A DNA stretch of 9,185 nt from Candidatus Latescibacterota bacterium (GTDB lineage Bacteria; Latescibacterota; UBA2968; GCA-2709665): contig JAAXHE010000009.1 in assembly GCA_012271065.1 (NCBI GenBank), forward strand, positions 1,909 to 11,093. The letters are read 5' to 3'. Under the pieces are notes generated by a model. That model was not told the origin of the DNA. It was given only the letters and a program-made list of their open reading frames with translations, and searched no databases. This document shows positions 1 to 5,777 of this stretch, one piece after another. How positions within the stretch are numbered: position 1 is the stretch's first letter; each line of letters opens with the position of its first letter. The position numbers and the translations under genes are program-made.

Positions 1-882
1 TGGCTCGGCCTCGCCTGCAGAGCGACTCTTCCAACGGACTGTTAGGCGCGTCATGATGACGCCGTCAGGTCCGAAAGACAGCGAGAACAGATAGAACGCT
101 CCCGCCGTCAGGATGATGGCGGGGCCGGAAGGCAGACTGGCGTAATAGGACAACAACAGGCCCACGAACCCGCCCAGGAAGGCCGCAATCACACTGATGA
201 CCACCAGGGGCGTGACGTCGCGCGTCCAGAACCGGGCGGCAGCGGCGGGAAGTATCATGATGCCCACCGCCATCAGGGTCCCCAGTGCATGAAAACCGCC
301 CACCAGATTGAGGACCGTCAGGACGAGAAAGCTGTAGTGGGCAACCGGACTCAAGGGACTGACGGAGCGGAGAAAGCCCGGATCGAAACACTCCATCACC
401 AATGGTCTGTAGATGATGGCAAGCCCGAAAAGGGTGACCGTGGCGATTCCCGAGACCAGGAATATGGCCGCATCGTTCAAGGCGAGCACCGTCCCGAACA
501 GGATGTGCAACAGGTCGACATTGCTTCCACGCGTCGAGACGATCACGACCCCGACGGCGAGGGAAATCAGATAGAAGGCGGCCAGGCTGGAATCCTCACG
601 GGCCACGGTGGTTCGGGCCGCCATCCCGGAGAGCAGAGCCACAGCCACTCCCGCAATGACCCCGCCGACCGTCATGGCGCCAAGCGACAGCCCTGCAACG
701 AGGTACCCGAGCGCCGCACCGGGAAGAATTGCATGGGCCATGGCATCCCCGGCAAGACTCATCCGCCGCAAGGTCAGAAACACCCCGATGGGCGTCGCTC
801 CCAGCGAAAGAGCGAGGCACCCGACCAGGGCCCGACGCATGAAGCTGAATTCAACGAACGGGGCGATGACGGCATCGTACAT
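1..882 (-). CDS. aztB: Zinc-type ABC transporter permease (AztB-like, ABC-3 family), 3' end beyond the window
   Basis: This is the membrane permease subunit of a binding-protein-dependent metal importer of the ABC-3 (ZnuB/MntB/AztB) family. All 294 visible codons are open and run off the left edge, so the C-terminus is missing. The protein starts MYDAVIAPFVEFSFMRRAL, with an AAGGG ribosome site seven bases before the ATG. Several hydrophobic segments are visible, for example residues 18-36, 53-90, 100-115 and 135-155. The stretch LRRMSLAGDAMAHAILPGAA is the conserved early region of these permeases. The phrase LLHILFGTVLALND resembles what I remember of AztB proteins of alphaproteobacteria. 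It lies 37 bases after the ATPase gene in the same operon. A periplasmic binding protein probably follows to the left. The family assignment is firm. Zinc rather than manganese is inferred from the ATPase type and the operator upstream of the operon. Confidence 0.9.
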   Translation of the reverse strand, partial: MYDAVIAPFVEFSFMRRALVGCLALSLGATPIGVFLTLRRMSLAGDAMAHAILPGAALGYLVAGLSLGAMTVGGVIAGVAVALLSGMAARTTVAREDSSLAAFYLISLAVGVVIVSTRGSNVDLLHILFGTVLALNDAAIFLVSGIATVTLFGLAIIYRPLVMECFDPGFLRSVSPLSPVAHYSFLVLTVLNLVGGFHALGTLMAVGIMILPAAAARFWTRDVTPLVVISVIAAFLGGFVGLLLSYYASLPSGPAIILTAGAFYLFSLSFGPDGVIMTRLTVRWKSRSAGEAEP

Positions 883-919
883 CACGCGTCCCTTGCTGCA
901 GGGCAGGTGGCCCTGGCGT

Positions 920-1669
920 TTATCTCCAACATACGGCCGCCTCTTCGTTAAAGGCCTCTGTAAGCCGGCGCGCCCGATCGAGATTCCCTGGAGAAAGGAC
1001 GTCCTCCGTTGGACCGGCGGCGATCCGCTCGCGGGCGAGCAGAAGGGTTTCGGGAAAATCCGTCCGAACCTGATCCAGGTCGTGCAAGACGGCGACGACC
1101 GTCCTCGCCTCCCCGTGCCAGCGATGAATGAGTCCCTTTAGATCACGTACTGTAGCGGAATCGATCGCAGTGAACGGCTCGTCGAGAAGAATCAGCCGCG
1201 CGTCCTGGAGGAGCAGGCGGGCGAACAGGGAACGTTGCATCTGCCCGCCGGAAAGGGTGCCGATGGAGCGCTTCTCGAAACCACCCAGACCCACGATATC
1301 CAGGACTTCGCCGACCTTCCGGTTACCCTCGCGTCCGAATCGACGGAAAGCCCCCGTCTTCCGCCACAATCCCATGGCCACCATGTCGAAGACCGAGATC
1401 GGAAAGCTCCGATCGATATCGGACTGTTGAGGGAGGTACGCGATGTCCGAGGCTTTGATCCCCGTCAACCTGATTTCGCCTTCAAGGGGCGCGAGGCTGC
1501 CGGCGGTCCCTTTAAGTAGAGTCGACTTTCCGGCGCCGTTCGGTCCCACCACGGCGACCAGGGCGCCGGCGCGGATGGCGTAATCGAGATGATGGACTGC
1601 GGGGTGGCGGTCGTATCCGAGGGTCAGGTTATCAAAATGCAGGATCGTTCCGTCCGTTGGCGCACTCAT
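920..1669 (-). CDS. aztA: Zinc-type ABC transporter ATP-binding protein (AztA-like)
   Basis: This 249-residue ATPase powers the metal importer on the cytoplasmic side. Motifs are complete: Walker A GPNGAGKST at residues 42-50, Q-loop Gln81/82, signature LSGGQ at 139-143, Walker B LILLDEP at 159-165 and the switch His196 in VLHDLDQ. The early phrase NLTLGYDRHPAVHHL matches my memory of AztA zinc transporters. An earlier in-frame ATG exists at 1696, but I chose the ATG at 1669 (MSAPTDG). There the start overlaps the stop of the small upstream gene as ATGA, a usual sign of translational coupling. From 1696 the added residues MVRGRLGPV would lie inside that gene. ATPase family certainty is very high. 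The zinc substrate is inferred from residue similarity and the Zur-like operator. Confidence 0.93.
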   Translation of the reverse strand: MSAPTDGTILHFDNLTLGYDRHPAVHHLDYAIRAGALVAVVGPNGAGKSTLLKGTAGSLAPLEGEIRLTGIKASDIAYLPQQSDIDRSFPISVFDMVAMGLWRKTGAFRRFGREGNRKVGEVLDIVGLGGFEKRSIGTLSGGQMQRSLFARLLLQDARLILLDEPFTAIDSATVRDLKGLIHRWHGEARTVVAVLHDLDQVRTDFPETLLLARERIAAGPTEDVLSPGNLDRARRLTEAFNEEAAVCWR

Positions 1670-1773
1670 AACAGGGCCCAAGCGACCGCGAACCACAACA
1701 GACCGGCGGCGACGCCGGCAAGCGCGAGGCGCGCTCCGATACCGGCCCGAAGGGGAGAGAATTGTGGATTCAT
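1666..1773 (-). CDS. 35-aa single-pass membrane protein between the NicO gene and the ABC ATPase gene
   Basis: A short frame encodes MNPQFSPLRAGIGARL followed by a hydrophobic segment (about residues 15-35, ALAGVAAGLLWFAVAWALL). It has a plausible AGGA ribosome site eight bases before the ATG. Its TGA overlaps the ATG of the ATPase gene (ATGA), and it sits 52 bases after the NicO gene. The positive charges (Arg9, Arg15) precede the hydrophobic stretch, so N-in/C-out is the likely orientation. I do not recognise the family. It contains no His or Cys, so direct metal binding is unlikely. A role as a small accessory subunit of the transporter, or simply as a translational coupler, is inference. 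The tight overlap and the protein-like composition are the reasons for calling it real. Confidence 0.65.
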   Translation of the reverse strand: MNPQFSPLRAGIGARLALAGVAAGLLWFAVAWALL

Positions 1774-1825
1774 TCGGATAGTCCTAATGACAATTCGCGC
1801 GGACATCGAGGACTAGGCCCACCGC

Positions 1826-2851
1826 TTACATACCCATTGCTGGTTTAAGTGCAAACGACGCGTTCAGCAGCCACAGCGCGAAAAGGACCAGGAGGGCGCC
1901 GCCAAGCGCGCCCACGCCACCGGCCGCCAGCGTCCACAACGGAGACCTGTGAGCGACGACCTCACTCGCCCAGTCTCGCGTCCTCGTCGCAATAATGGCC
2001 AGGGCAACAACGGTGATCGCGGTACCTATGGACATGGCAAACACGGAAAGCGCCCCATGCCAGTGTAAATCCATCACGGCGGCGAGGACGAGCACCAACA
2101 CTGCTCCGCTGCAAGGGCGCAGCCCAATGGCCAAAACCACGCCAGCCGCCGCATGCCGGCCGCCGGCAGTATCAATCTCTGCAGCGCTGGGCAGATGCCG
2201 GCAACCGCCATCTGCCCCGTGTACATGATCGGCATGGTCGTGGTGGACTTCGCCGGTTTCTCGGCGCAATTGGCGAACGCTTTCTGACAGGGCGCTTGCC
2301 GCGCGTACCAACAGGCAGAGTCCGACGATCGCAAGCAGCGTGAAACTGACTCGCGTAGCCCACAATGATGCCGTCTCCGTCTCCAACGGCAGCCAACCTG
2401 CCAGACCAATCGGGACGTAGACCAGCACCAGCGCCGTCACCCCCTGAAGGAGTCCGGCTGCGGCGCCCATGGCGACCCCGCGATTCAGCCGGCTTCGGTG
2501 GGTCAGCAGATAGGTCGTCAACACGACCTTCCCATGACCGGGCCCCGCGGCATGCAAGACACCGTAGAGAAAGCTCATCAGCACCAAAACCCAGCCGACG
2601 TCATCCTTGCCGCGCAACGATCGCAATTCGGTTGTCAGTTGTACGAGAAAATCGCGTTGCTTATCCAGGACCCACGTCGCAGCCTGATCCCAGAGCGAAG
2701 ATGCCTGCCCGGTGTCAGCGTGACTTTCACCGCTGGAGTACTCGGCCGCGATTGGCTCGCCGGACAGCATCGTTGCCGCGTGGAGATCCGCCGAGAATGC
2801 AACGGCACACAGCCAGGCGAGAAAGACCGCGATGTCGTAACTCACTCGCAT
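1826..2851 (-). CDS. NicO-family divalent metal permease (RcnA/ZevB-like)
   Basis: This 341-residue inner-membrane protein belongs to the NicO nickel/cobalt transporter superfamily. It has an N-terminal signal-like hydrophobic segment (residues 8-26). A soluble, probably periplasmic, stretch to about residue 82 follows, then several membrane helices. The two family signatures are intact: HAAGPGHGK at 100-108 and GLRPCSG at 243-249. A His-rich loop (203-219, HHDHADHVHGADGG) lies between the helical halves and is a likely metal-binding segment. It is the first gene after the Zur-like promoter and is followed by a zinc-type ABC importer. Family members include nickel/cobalt exporters such as RcnA and the zinc-associated ZevB. 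The context favours uptake or handling of zinc rather than nickel efflux. No DUF1007 (ZevA) partner is visible. A GGTGA ribosome site lies seven bases before the ATG. Confidence 0.88.
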   Translation of the reverse strand: MRVSYDIAVFLAWLCAVAFSADLHAATMLSGEPIAAEYSSGESHADTGQASSLWDQAATWVLDKQRDFLVQLTTELRSLRGKDDVGWVLVLMSFLYGVLHAAGPGHGKVVLTTYLLTHRSRLNRGVAMGAAAGLLQGVTALVLVYVPIGLAGWLPLETETASLWATRVSFTLLAIVGLCLLVRAASALSESVRQLRRETGEVHHDHADHVHGADGGCRHLPSAAEIDTAGGRHAAAGVVLAIGLRPCSGAVLVLVLAAVMDLHWHGALSVFAMSIGTAITVVALAIIATRTRDWASEVVAHRSPLWTLAAGGVGALGGALLVLFALWLLNASFALKPAMGM

Positions 2852-3046
2852 CGAATCGTCACCGTTTCAGAAGACAGAATGCCGAGGCCATCGCCACCGC
2901 TTTCATTGATGCCGGGCGAGGCGGCATTTGGGCCGGGTTATGCCACGGGCCGATCGCCCGCGGCCTGGCGTGATGTAGAGGCTGTCGATACAGGCCAGGT
3001 TGCGGTTGGTTTCAGGACAAGCGGGTCGTCCTCTTCGATTGAATGA
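2852..3046 (-). other. Untranslated leader of the metal operon
   Basis: About 195 bases lie between the operator and the NicO start codon. Read on the minus strand, the stretch contains only short frames. One is a 15-codon frame MKAVAMASAFCLLKR ending just before the NicO ATG. Another is a stop-bounded, start-less frame beginning IEEDDPLVLKP. Neither has a convincing ribosome site. I see no riboswitch that I recognise. Confidence 0.4.
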
Positions 3047-3066
3047 TGTTATGTTATAACATAACA
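3047..3066. promoter_or_regulatory. Zur-box-like operator, 20-bp perfect palindrome
   Basis: TGTTATGTTATAACATAACA is a perfect inverted repeat with no spacer. It sits in an AT-rich island inside otherwise GC-rich DNA. The core ATGTTATAACAT matches proteobacterial Zur recognition motifs as I remember them. It touches the last base of the -10 box and covers the expected transcription start, a standard position for a repressor. Zinc-loaded Zur would block transcription of the minus-strand metal operon. Another Fur-superfamily regulator cannot be excluded from the sequence alone. Confidence 0.75.
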
Positions 3067-3093
3067 ATATAAACGAACGGGATACGTTGTCAA
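3066..3093 (-). promoter_or_regulatory. Sigma70-like promoter of the metal operon
   Basis: On the minus strand, a perfect -35 TTGACA (3093-3088) is followed after 16 bases by -10 TATATT (3071-3066). Transcription would start inside the palindrome and read into the NicO gene at 2851. The promoter and operator overlap makes a simple repression switch likely. Confidence 0.7.
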
Positions 3094-3189
3094 GCGCACG
3101 ATTGAGAATTCCGCGAAAGAGATCGTTCTTGAATGCTCGTCAGTGTCGGCACCCGCCAGCCTGGAAGCTGGTTTAACAATTACCGGTGC

Positions 3190-3217
3190 GTAGGGTCGAC
3201 CGGCCGGTCGACCCTAC
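3190..3217. repeat. Palindromic repeat copy A (perfect 28 bp)
   Basis: Left arm GTAGGGTCGACCGG is followed directly by its exact reverse complement. It is the only copy with TCGA in place of GCGA in each arm, and both arms carry the matching change. That suggests selection or gene conversion for pairing. It lies in the intergenic space between the metal operon promoter and the Cys-rich gene. Confidence 0.85.
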
Positions 3218-3240
3218 CTTCGGCTGACAGCTTACTGCCG

Positions 3241-3399
3241 ATGGGAGTTTTTTGTCAGATTGTCGCAATTCCTGCGACAGATTGGGTTTATCTTGTCGCG
3301 GGCGAAATGATCGCGGCGGGCGAGAAGATGAAGGGATTCAACGAAGTGATGATATGCACGCTTCCGCATGACCGGCGGCGGAAGGAGTTGAGGAAGTAA
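3241..3399 (+). CDS. Possible 52-aa ORF upstream of the Cys-rich protein gene
   Basis: An open frame reads MGVFCQIVAIPATDWVYLVA and continues to a basic tail DRRRKELRK. It ends 21 bases before the next gene, whose ribosome site follows directly. The frame is open farther upstream to 3133, but that part runs through palindromic repeat A and is not protein-like. No ribosome site precedes the ATG at 3241, and a later ATG at 3307 or 3328 could serve instead. I do not recognise the product. It may be a small gene, the stump of an older one, or chance. Confidence 0.25.
   Translation: MGVFCQIVAIPATDWVYLVAGEMIAAGEKMKGFNEVMICTLPHDRRRKELRK
3261..3279. repeat. Short inverted repeat
   Basis: TGTCGCA and TGCGACA flank a five-base ATTCC centre, and CAGATTG occurs on both sides as a direct repeat. 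It lies after a T6 run, so it is not arranged as a plus-strand terminator. It could be an operator for the downstream gene. No regulator is suggested by the sequence. Confidence 0.3.
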
Positions 3400-3420
3400 A
3401 ACCGAGAGGAGGTTTGAGCG

Positions 3421-3981
3421 ATGCCCAATGGAGGATCCGACTGCTGTGGGACCTGTTGGTTCAATAGAAGGAATCAGGGCGAACGCGACTGGCTGTCGCA
3501 CGCAGACAGAACTATACCGCCCCATTGCGAGATCAGGGACATCGCGATAGAGAATCCCTTCTACACCTATTGCGCGAATCATCCCCATCGCCGGCCCGAT
3601 CGCGACCCCATTCCCATCGGACCGGTGATGCGCCATGGCGGATGGGAAGAGGAACGGCGCGTCGAGGACGGTCAAACCATTGTCTCGAGTTGGGAGAATC
3701 CTCGTTACGTCTGGAAACCATCGCCGGACACGGTGGAGATTCGCCAGCACCTTCTGAATCTGCTCCGGAGCATCTTCGAGCACATGTCCAGGGACTGGTA
3801 TCCGATAGGCGCCGGACTGGGGGAGACGATTATCCGGTGCTGGCACCCGGACGGCACGCCCATCTCCGACGCCGACTATCGCCGCGCGAACCTCCCTGTG
3901 CCCACCCCGGAACAGCTTGCCCACTGGGCCGAGACGGAACGATGGATTTCGGAAATGATGGCGAGGCACGACACGGACTGA
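3421..3981 (+). CDS. Cys-rich hypothetical protein (186 aa), probable metal-binding N-terminal module
   Basis: A strong ribosome site AGGAGG lies eight bases before the ATG, so the start is secure. The N-terminal third begins MPNGGSDCCGTCWFNRRN and carries Cys8, Cys9, Cys12, Cys36 and Cys51, plus His54 and His56 in YCANHPHRRP. This spacing suggests a zinc-ribbon-like or other metal-binding fold. The phrase DPIPIGPV follows, then a polar region and a helical part (about 105-125, TVEIRQHLLNLLRSIFEHM). There is no signal peptide or membrane segment, so it is probably cytoplasmic. I have the impression of similar hypothetical proteins in uncultured bacterial genomes but know no function. It stands alone, facing away from the metal operon and towards a decayed minus-strand gene. 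Confidence 0.85.
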   Translation: MPNGGSDCCGTCWFNRRNQGERDWLSHADRTIPPHCEIRDIAIENPFYTYCANHPHRRPDRDPIPIGPVMRHGGWEEERRVEDGQTIVSSWENPRYVWKPSPDTVEIRQHLLNLLRSIFEHMSRDWYPIGAGLGETIIRCWHPDGTPISDADYRRANLPVPTPEQLAHWAETERWISEMMARHDTD

Positions 3982-3991
3982 GACCACCGAG

Positions 3992-4014
3992 AATCCTTCA
4001 TCAGAACAAGGATT
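3992..4014. other. Hairpin just after the Cys-rich gene
   Basis: AATCCTT and AAGGATT form a perfect 7-bp stem around a nine-base loop, 10 bases after the stop codon. The stem is AT-rich with no T-run behind it, so a terminator role is weak. It also covers the only Shine-Dalgarno-like bases in front of the small frame at 4023. Confidence 0.3.
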
Positions 4015-4022
4015 GAGACCCT

Positions 4023-4100
4023 ATGGCGAAATATAATCCTGAGCCCGCGGATTCAAGATTCACTGACCCGATCGTCGGTCGCCATGCTTCCCGTCGTTAG
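4023..4100 (+). CDS. Doubtful 25-aa ORF
   Basis: A short frame reads MAKYNPEPADSRFTDPIVGR and then ends HASRR. AAGGA lies ten bases before the ATG but sits inside a hairpin. The stretch 3982-4142 holds nothing else. It may be the head of a lost gene downstream of the Cys-rich gene, or chance. Confidence 0.15.
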   Translation: MAKYNPEPADSRFTDPIVGRHASRR

Positions 4101-4142
4101 CGCCCGGTTGTTCGCTGACTGCCGAATGACTGCGTGGTTTCT

Positions 4143-4170
4143 TCACGGGCAACCAGCCGGTCGCCCCTAC
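4143..4170. repeat. Palindromic repeat copy B (one arm degenerate)
   Basis: The right arm CCGGTCGCCCCTAC (4157-4170) is intact, while the left arm matches the consensus at 9 of 14 bases. Read on the minus strand, the arm begins GTAGGGG, and its TAG is the stop codon of the minus-strand small gene ending at 4167. Confidence 0.75.
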
Positions 4171-4429
4171 TGCGCATCCACCAGTTTACCGTCCTTGAAT
4201 ATCAGCTTCAAATCATCATTTGCGAGAATGGTTTTGGTGCCGAGTTCAATGCGCGTTCCGGGCTTGCCTTTCCGGTCGATCACTTCCTCGATGGACATAT
4301 TCATCTCAAGCAGCACGGTTTCTTCCGAGCCTGCCAATTCCGCTTCGCTTGCGGCAAAGGCGATGTCGAAGAGGCGATCGACTTCGGCGATGGTGTAATT
4401 GTCTCTATTGACTTTGAGGCGAACGGCAT
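4167..4429 (-). pseudogene. Small hypothetical gene with apparent start-proximal frameshift
   Basis: On the minus strand, a protein-like frame reads VRLKVNRDNYTIAEVDRLFD and continues through EEVIDRKGKPGTRIELGTKT to KLVDAQ and a TAG. The mixed charged and hydrophobic composition, and the poor quality of the opposite-strand readings, favour this strand. No ATG, GTG or TTG occurs in frame between the upstream TAG and residue TTG deep inside. The only well-placed ATG (4429) is one base out of frame with the rest. If one base were restored, the product would be about 87 residues starting M-A-V-R-L-K. A start at an internal ATG would give only about 45 residues. A perfect consensus promoter lies upstream on this strand. 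I do not recognise the family. Recent mutation, a sequencing error or a rare start codon could all explain it. Confidence 0.55.
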
Positions 4430-4548
4430 GGCGGGCGCCTGAGTCCCGTTCGTGCCGTCCTCTTGAGCGACCTTCCTAAAAACCCGTTTATTTCGACTTG
4501 CCGATTGCCGCTTCTATCGCCGAAGTTTGGACCCTTGGTCTCTCCGTG

Positions 4549-4577
4549 ATTATATGCCAATAGGCGGAATGTGTCAA
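4549..4577 (-). promoter_or_regulatory. Perfect consensus sigma70 promoter
   Basis: On the minus strand TTGACA (4577-4572) and TATAAT (4554-4549) are separated by exactly 17 bases, the full housekeeping consensus. It points to the small minus-strand gene, about 115 bases before its apparent ATG at 4429. The leader has no open frame in step with that gene. Positions 4430-4714 contain no other gene that I can support. Confidence 0.75.
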
Positions 4578-4626
4578 ATGTGTTGAGAGAAATAACCGGT
4601 GATTTCTTAGCGAGGGAATTGCTGTT

Positions 4627-4654
4627 GTAGGGGCGACCGGCCGGTCGCCCGCGC
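4627..4654. repeat. Palindromic repeat copy C
   Basis: The left arm GTAGGGGCGACCGG is intact. The right arm matches for its first ten bases (CCGGTCGCCC) and then diverges. It lies just upstream of the consensus promoter at 4549-4577. Its translation produces the GRPAGRPY string typical of false gene calls over such repeats. Confidence 0.85.
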
Positions 4655-4714
4655 GCCAATACTGGCCGAAAGCACCAGATGGTTTCAAGAATGCATTCCG
4701 ATGCCTTCCGGGAT

Positions 4715-4750
4715 AAAGGGGGAACGGGTTGAGTCCCGCGACCCCCTTTT
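4715..4750 (+). terminator. Terminator-like hairpin
   Basis: AAAGGGGG (4715-4722) pairs with CCCCCTTT (4742-4749), with an inner CGGG/CCCG stem and a T-run to 4750. The structure is typical of a Rho-independent terminator. No intact plus-strand gene lies upstream, so it may mark the end of a lost gene. A weak promoter (TTGAGT, 17 bases, TATATT) overlaps it and could serve the genes downstream. Confidence 0.5.
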
Positions 4751-4791
4751 GTATATTCGTACCAGATCGGATCGCCGAGATCCTCCTCTTT

Positions 4792-4803
4792 GTAGGGGCG
4801 ACC
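4792..4803 (+). repeat. Palindromic repeat half-site (copy D)
   Basis: GTAGGGGCGACC matches the first 12 bases of the left arm. The rest of the palindrome is replaced by coding sequence of a DUF2867-type protein, so this is a junction between the repeat and a truncated gene. Confidence 0.6.
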
Positions 4804-5024
4804 TGCGTCTCGCGGCAGAGATGAAGCTGCCCGGGCGAGGTTGGCTCGAGTTCGACGTCACGTCGCGGAACGGAGGGGGATCCAGGGTGCGCCAGACCGC
4901 CGTTTTCGACCCGTCGGGTTTATGGGGGCGCTTCTACTGGCACGCCCTGTATCCGATTCATGTTCTGTTGTTCGGTGGGCTTCTTCGAAGCATCGCACGA
5001 CGCGCAACCGCGACCGCGTCCTGA
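4803..5024 (+). pseudogene. C-terminal remnant of a DUF2867-type protein
   Basis: The frame LRLAAEMKLPGRGWLEFDV, then RQTAVFDPSGLWGRFYWHAL and PIHVLLFGGLLRSIARRA, matches the C-terminal end of DUF2867 proteins as I remember them. These are often fused behind an NAD-binding SDR domain and are several hundred residues long. Here only about 73 residues remain. Similarity begins right at the repeat half-site, with no start codon or ribosome site that fits; the upstream open part of the frame reads through the repeat and terminator. The stop lies 16 bases before the ATG of the AHSA1 gene, behind whose ribosome site it directly ends. This suggests that the two once formed an operon. Confidence 0.7.
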
Positions 5025-5040
5025 TGGACAGGAGGACAAT

Positions 5041-5673
5041 ATGCGTTTCGATGTCAATGCTCAACTGAACGCGGCAGCACGCTGCGTGTCGTCGCAGGAG
5101 CGCGATGGAAGATCAGCTCACTCGGTCGCGGTTGTCCGCAGCTACCCCACGACGGTCGTGGACTTGTGGGACGCTGTGACAAACGGCCGGCGGATTTCGC
5201 GCTGGTTTCTCCCGATCTGTGGCGAACTGGAACTGAACGGCCGTTTTCAGTTGGAGGGCAACGCGGGTGGGGTCATCACAGCGTGCCAACGACCATCTCA
5301 CTTCGAGGTCAGCTGGGAGTTCGGCGGTGACGTCAGTTGGGTGGGGGTGGGTATTTCAGAGGACCATTGCGGACATACGCGGCTTACACTCACCCACACG
5401 GCGTACCATTCGAAACACTGGGACGAATTTGGACCCGGCGCAGCCGGCGTGGGGTGGGAAATGGGTCTTTTGGGACTCTCCTTCCATATCGAGAATCCGA
5501 CAGAGCCGAAGCTGGACGAAGCCGCTTTCGCAGTTTCACCTGAAGGCAAGGCGTACATAGCGGGCAGCAGCACGGGATGGGAGCGGGCGGCCGTTGTTGC
5601 GGGAACGGACCCCGTCTCGGCGTGCGCGGCGGCACTGCGTACAGCCGCGTTCTATACCGGCGATTCGGGCTGA
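5041..5673 (+). CDS. SRPBCC/AHSA1-family protein
   Basis: This 210-residue protein has a START-like SRPBCC fold of the AHSA1 (activator of Hsp90 ATPase homologue) branch, presumed to bind a hydrophobic ligand. Family landmarks are clear: VVRSYPTTVVDLWDAVTNGR at about 31-50, then RISRWFLPICGELELNGRFQ, EGNAGGVITAC, SWEFGGDVSW and RLTLTHT at 114-120. The C-terminal part has AFAVSPEGKAYIAGSS and the ending AAFYTGDSG, typical of the longer bacterial members. AGGAGG lies five bases before the ATG and fixes the start; the frame is open upstream but overlaps the DUF2867 remnant. There is no signal peptide, so it is cytoplasmic. It may be co-transcribed with the selenoprotein gene 104 bases downstream, because no terminator is visible between them. 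Confidence 0.9.
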   Translation: MRFDVNAQLNAAARCVSSQERDGRSAHSVAVVRSYPTTVVDLWDAVTNGRRISRWFLPICGELELNGRFQLEGNAGGVITACQRPSHFEVSWEFGGDVSWVGVGISEDHCGHTRLTLTHTAYHSKHWDEFGPGAAGVGWEMGLLGLSFHIENPTEPKLDEAAFAVSPEGKAYIAGSSTGWERAAVVAGTDPVSACAAALRTAAFYTGDSG

Positions 5674-5777
5674 AATCCGCGTCTAATCGCAATTCGCGAT
5701 CGAGCTGGGGCTGCGGCGATGTCAAAACCAGTCCGCACTCTTACCAGACAATTGTTCTCACCGGAAGGAGGTCCACT

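Noticed and set aside
289..1141. Long plus-strand frames over the metal ABC genes
   Set aside because: They are antisense to clearly conserved permease and ATPase genes. Their translations are Arg/Pro/Gly-rich with no family signature.
2365..3046. Plus-strand frames of about 200 and 180 codons opposite the NicO gene
   Set aside because: They have the low-complexity, Arg/Pro-rich look of shadow frames. The minus strand carries both NicO signatures.
3232..3987. 251-codon minus-strand frame opposite the Cys-rich gene
   Set aside because: It has no ribosome site and no family pattern. The plus-strand gene has AGGAGG and ordered Cys motifs.
4134..4442. 102-codon plus-strand frame
   Set aside because: It starts inside repeat copy B. 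The opposite strand gives a more protein-like frame and has a perfect promoter pointing into it.
4405..4659. 84-codon minus-strand frame starting MARGRPAGRPYNSN
   Set aside because: Its head is the translated palindromic repeat C, and it would have to be translated from a promoter located within it. Nothing in it looks like a protein family.
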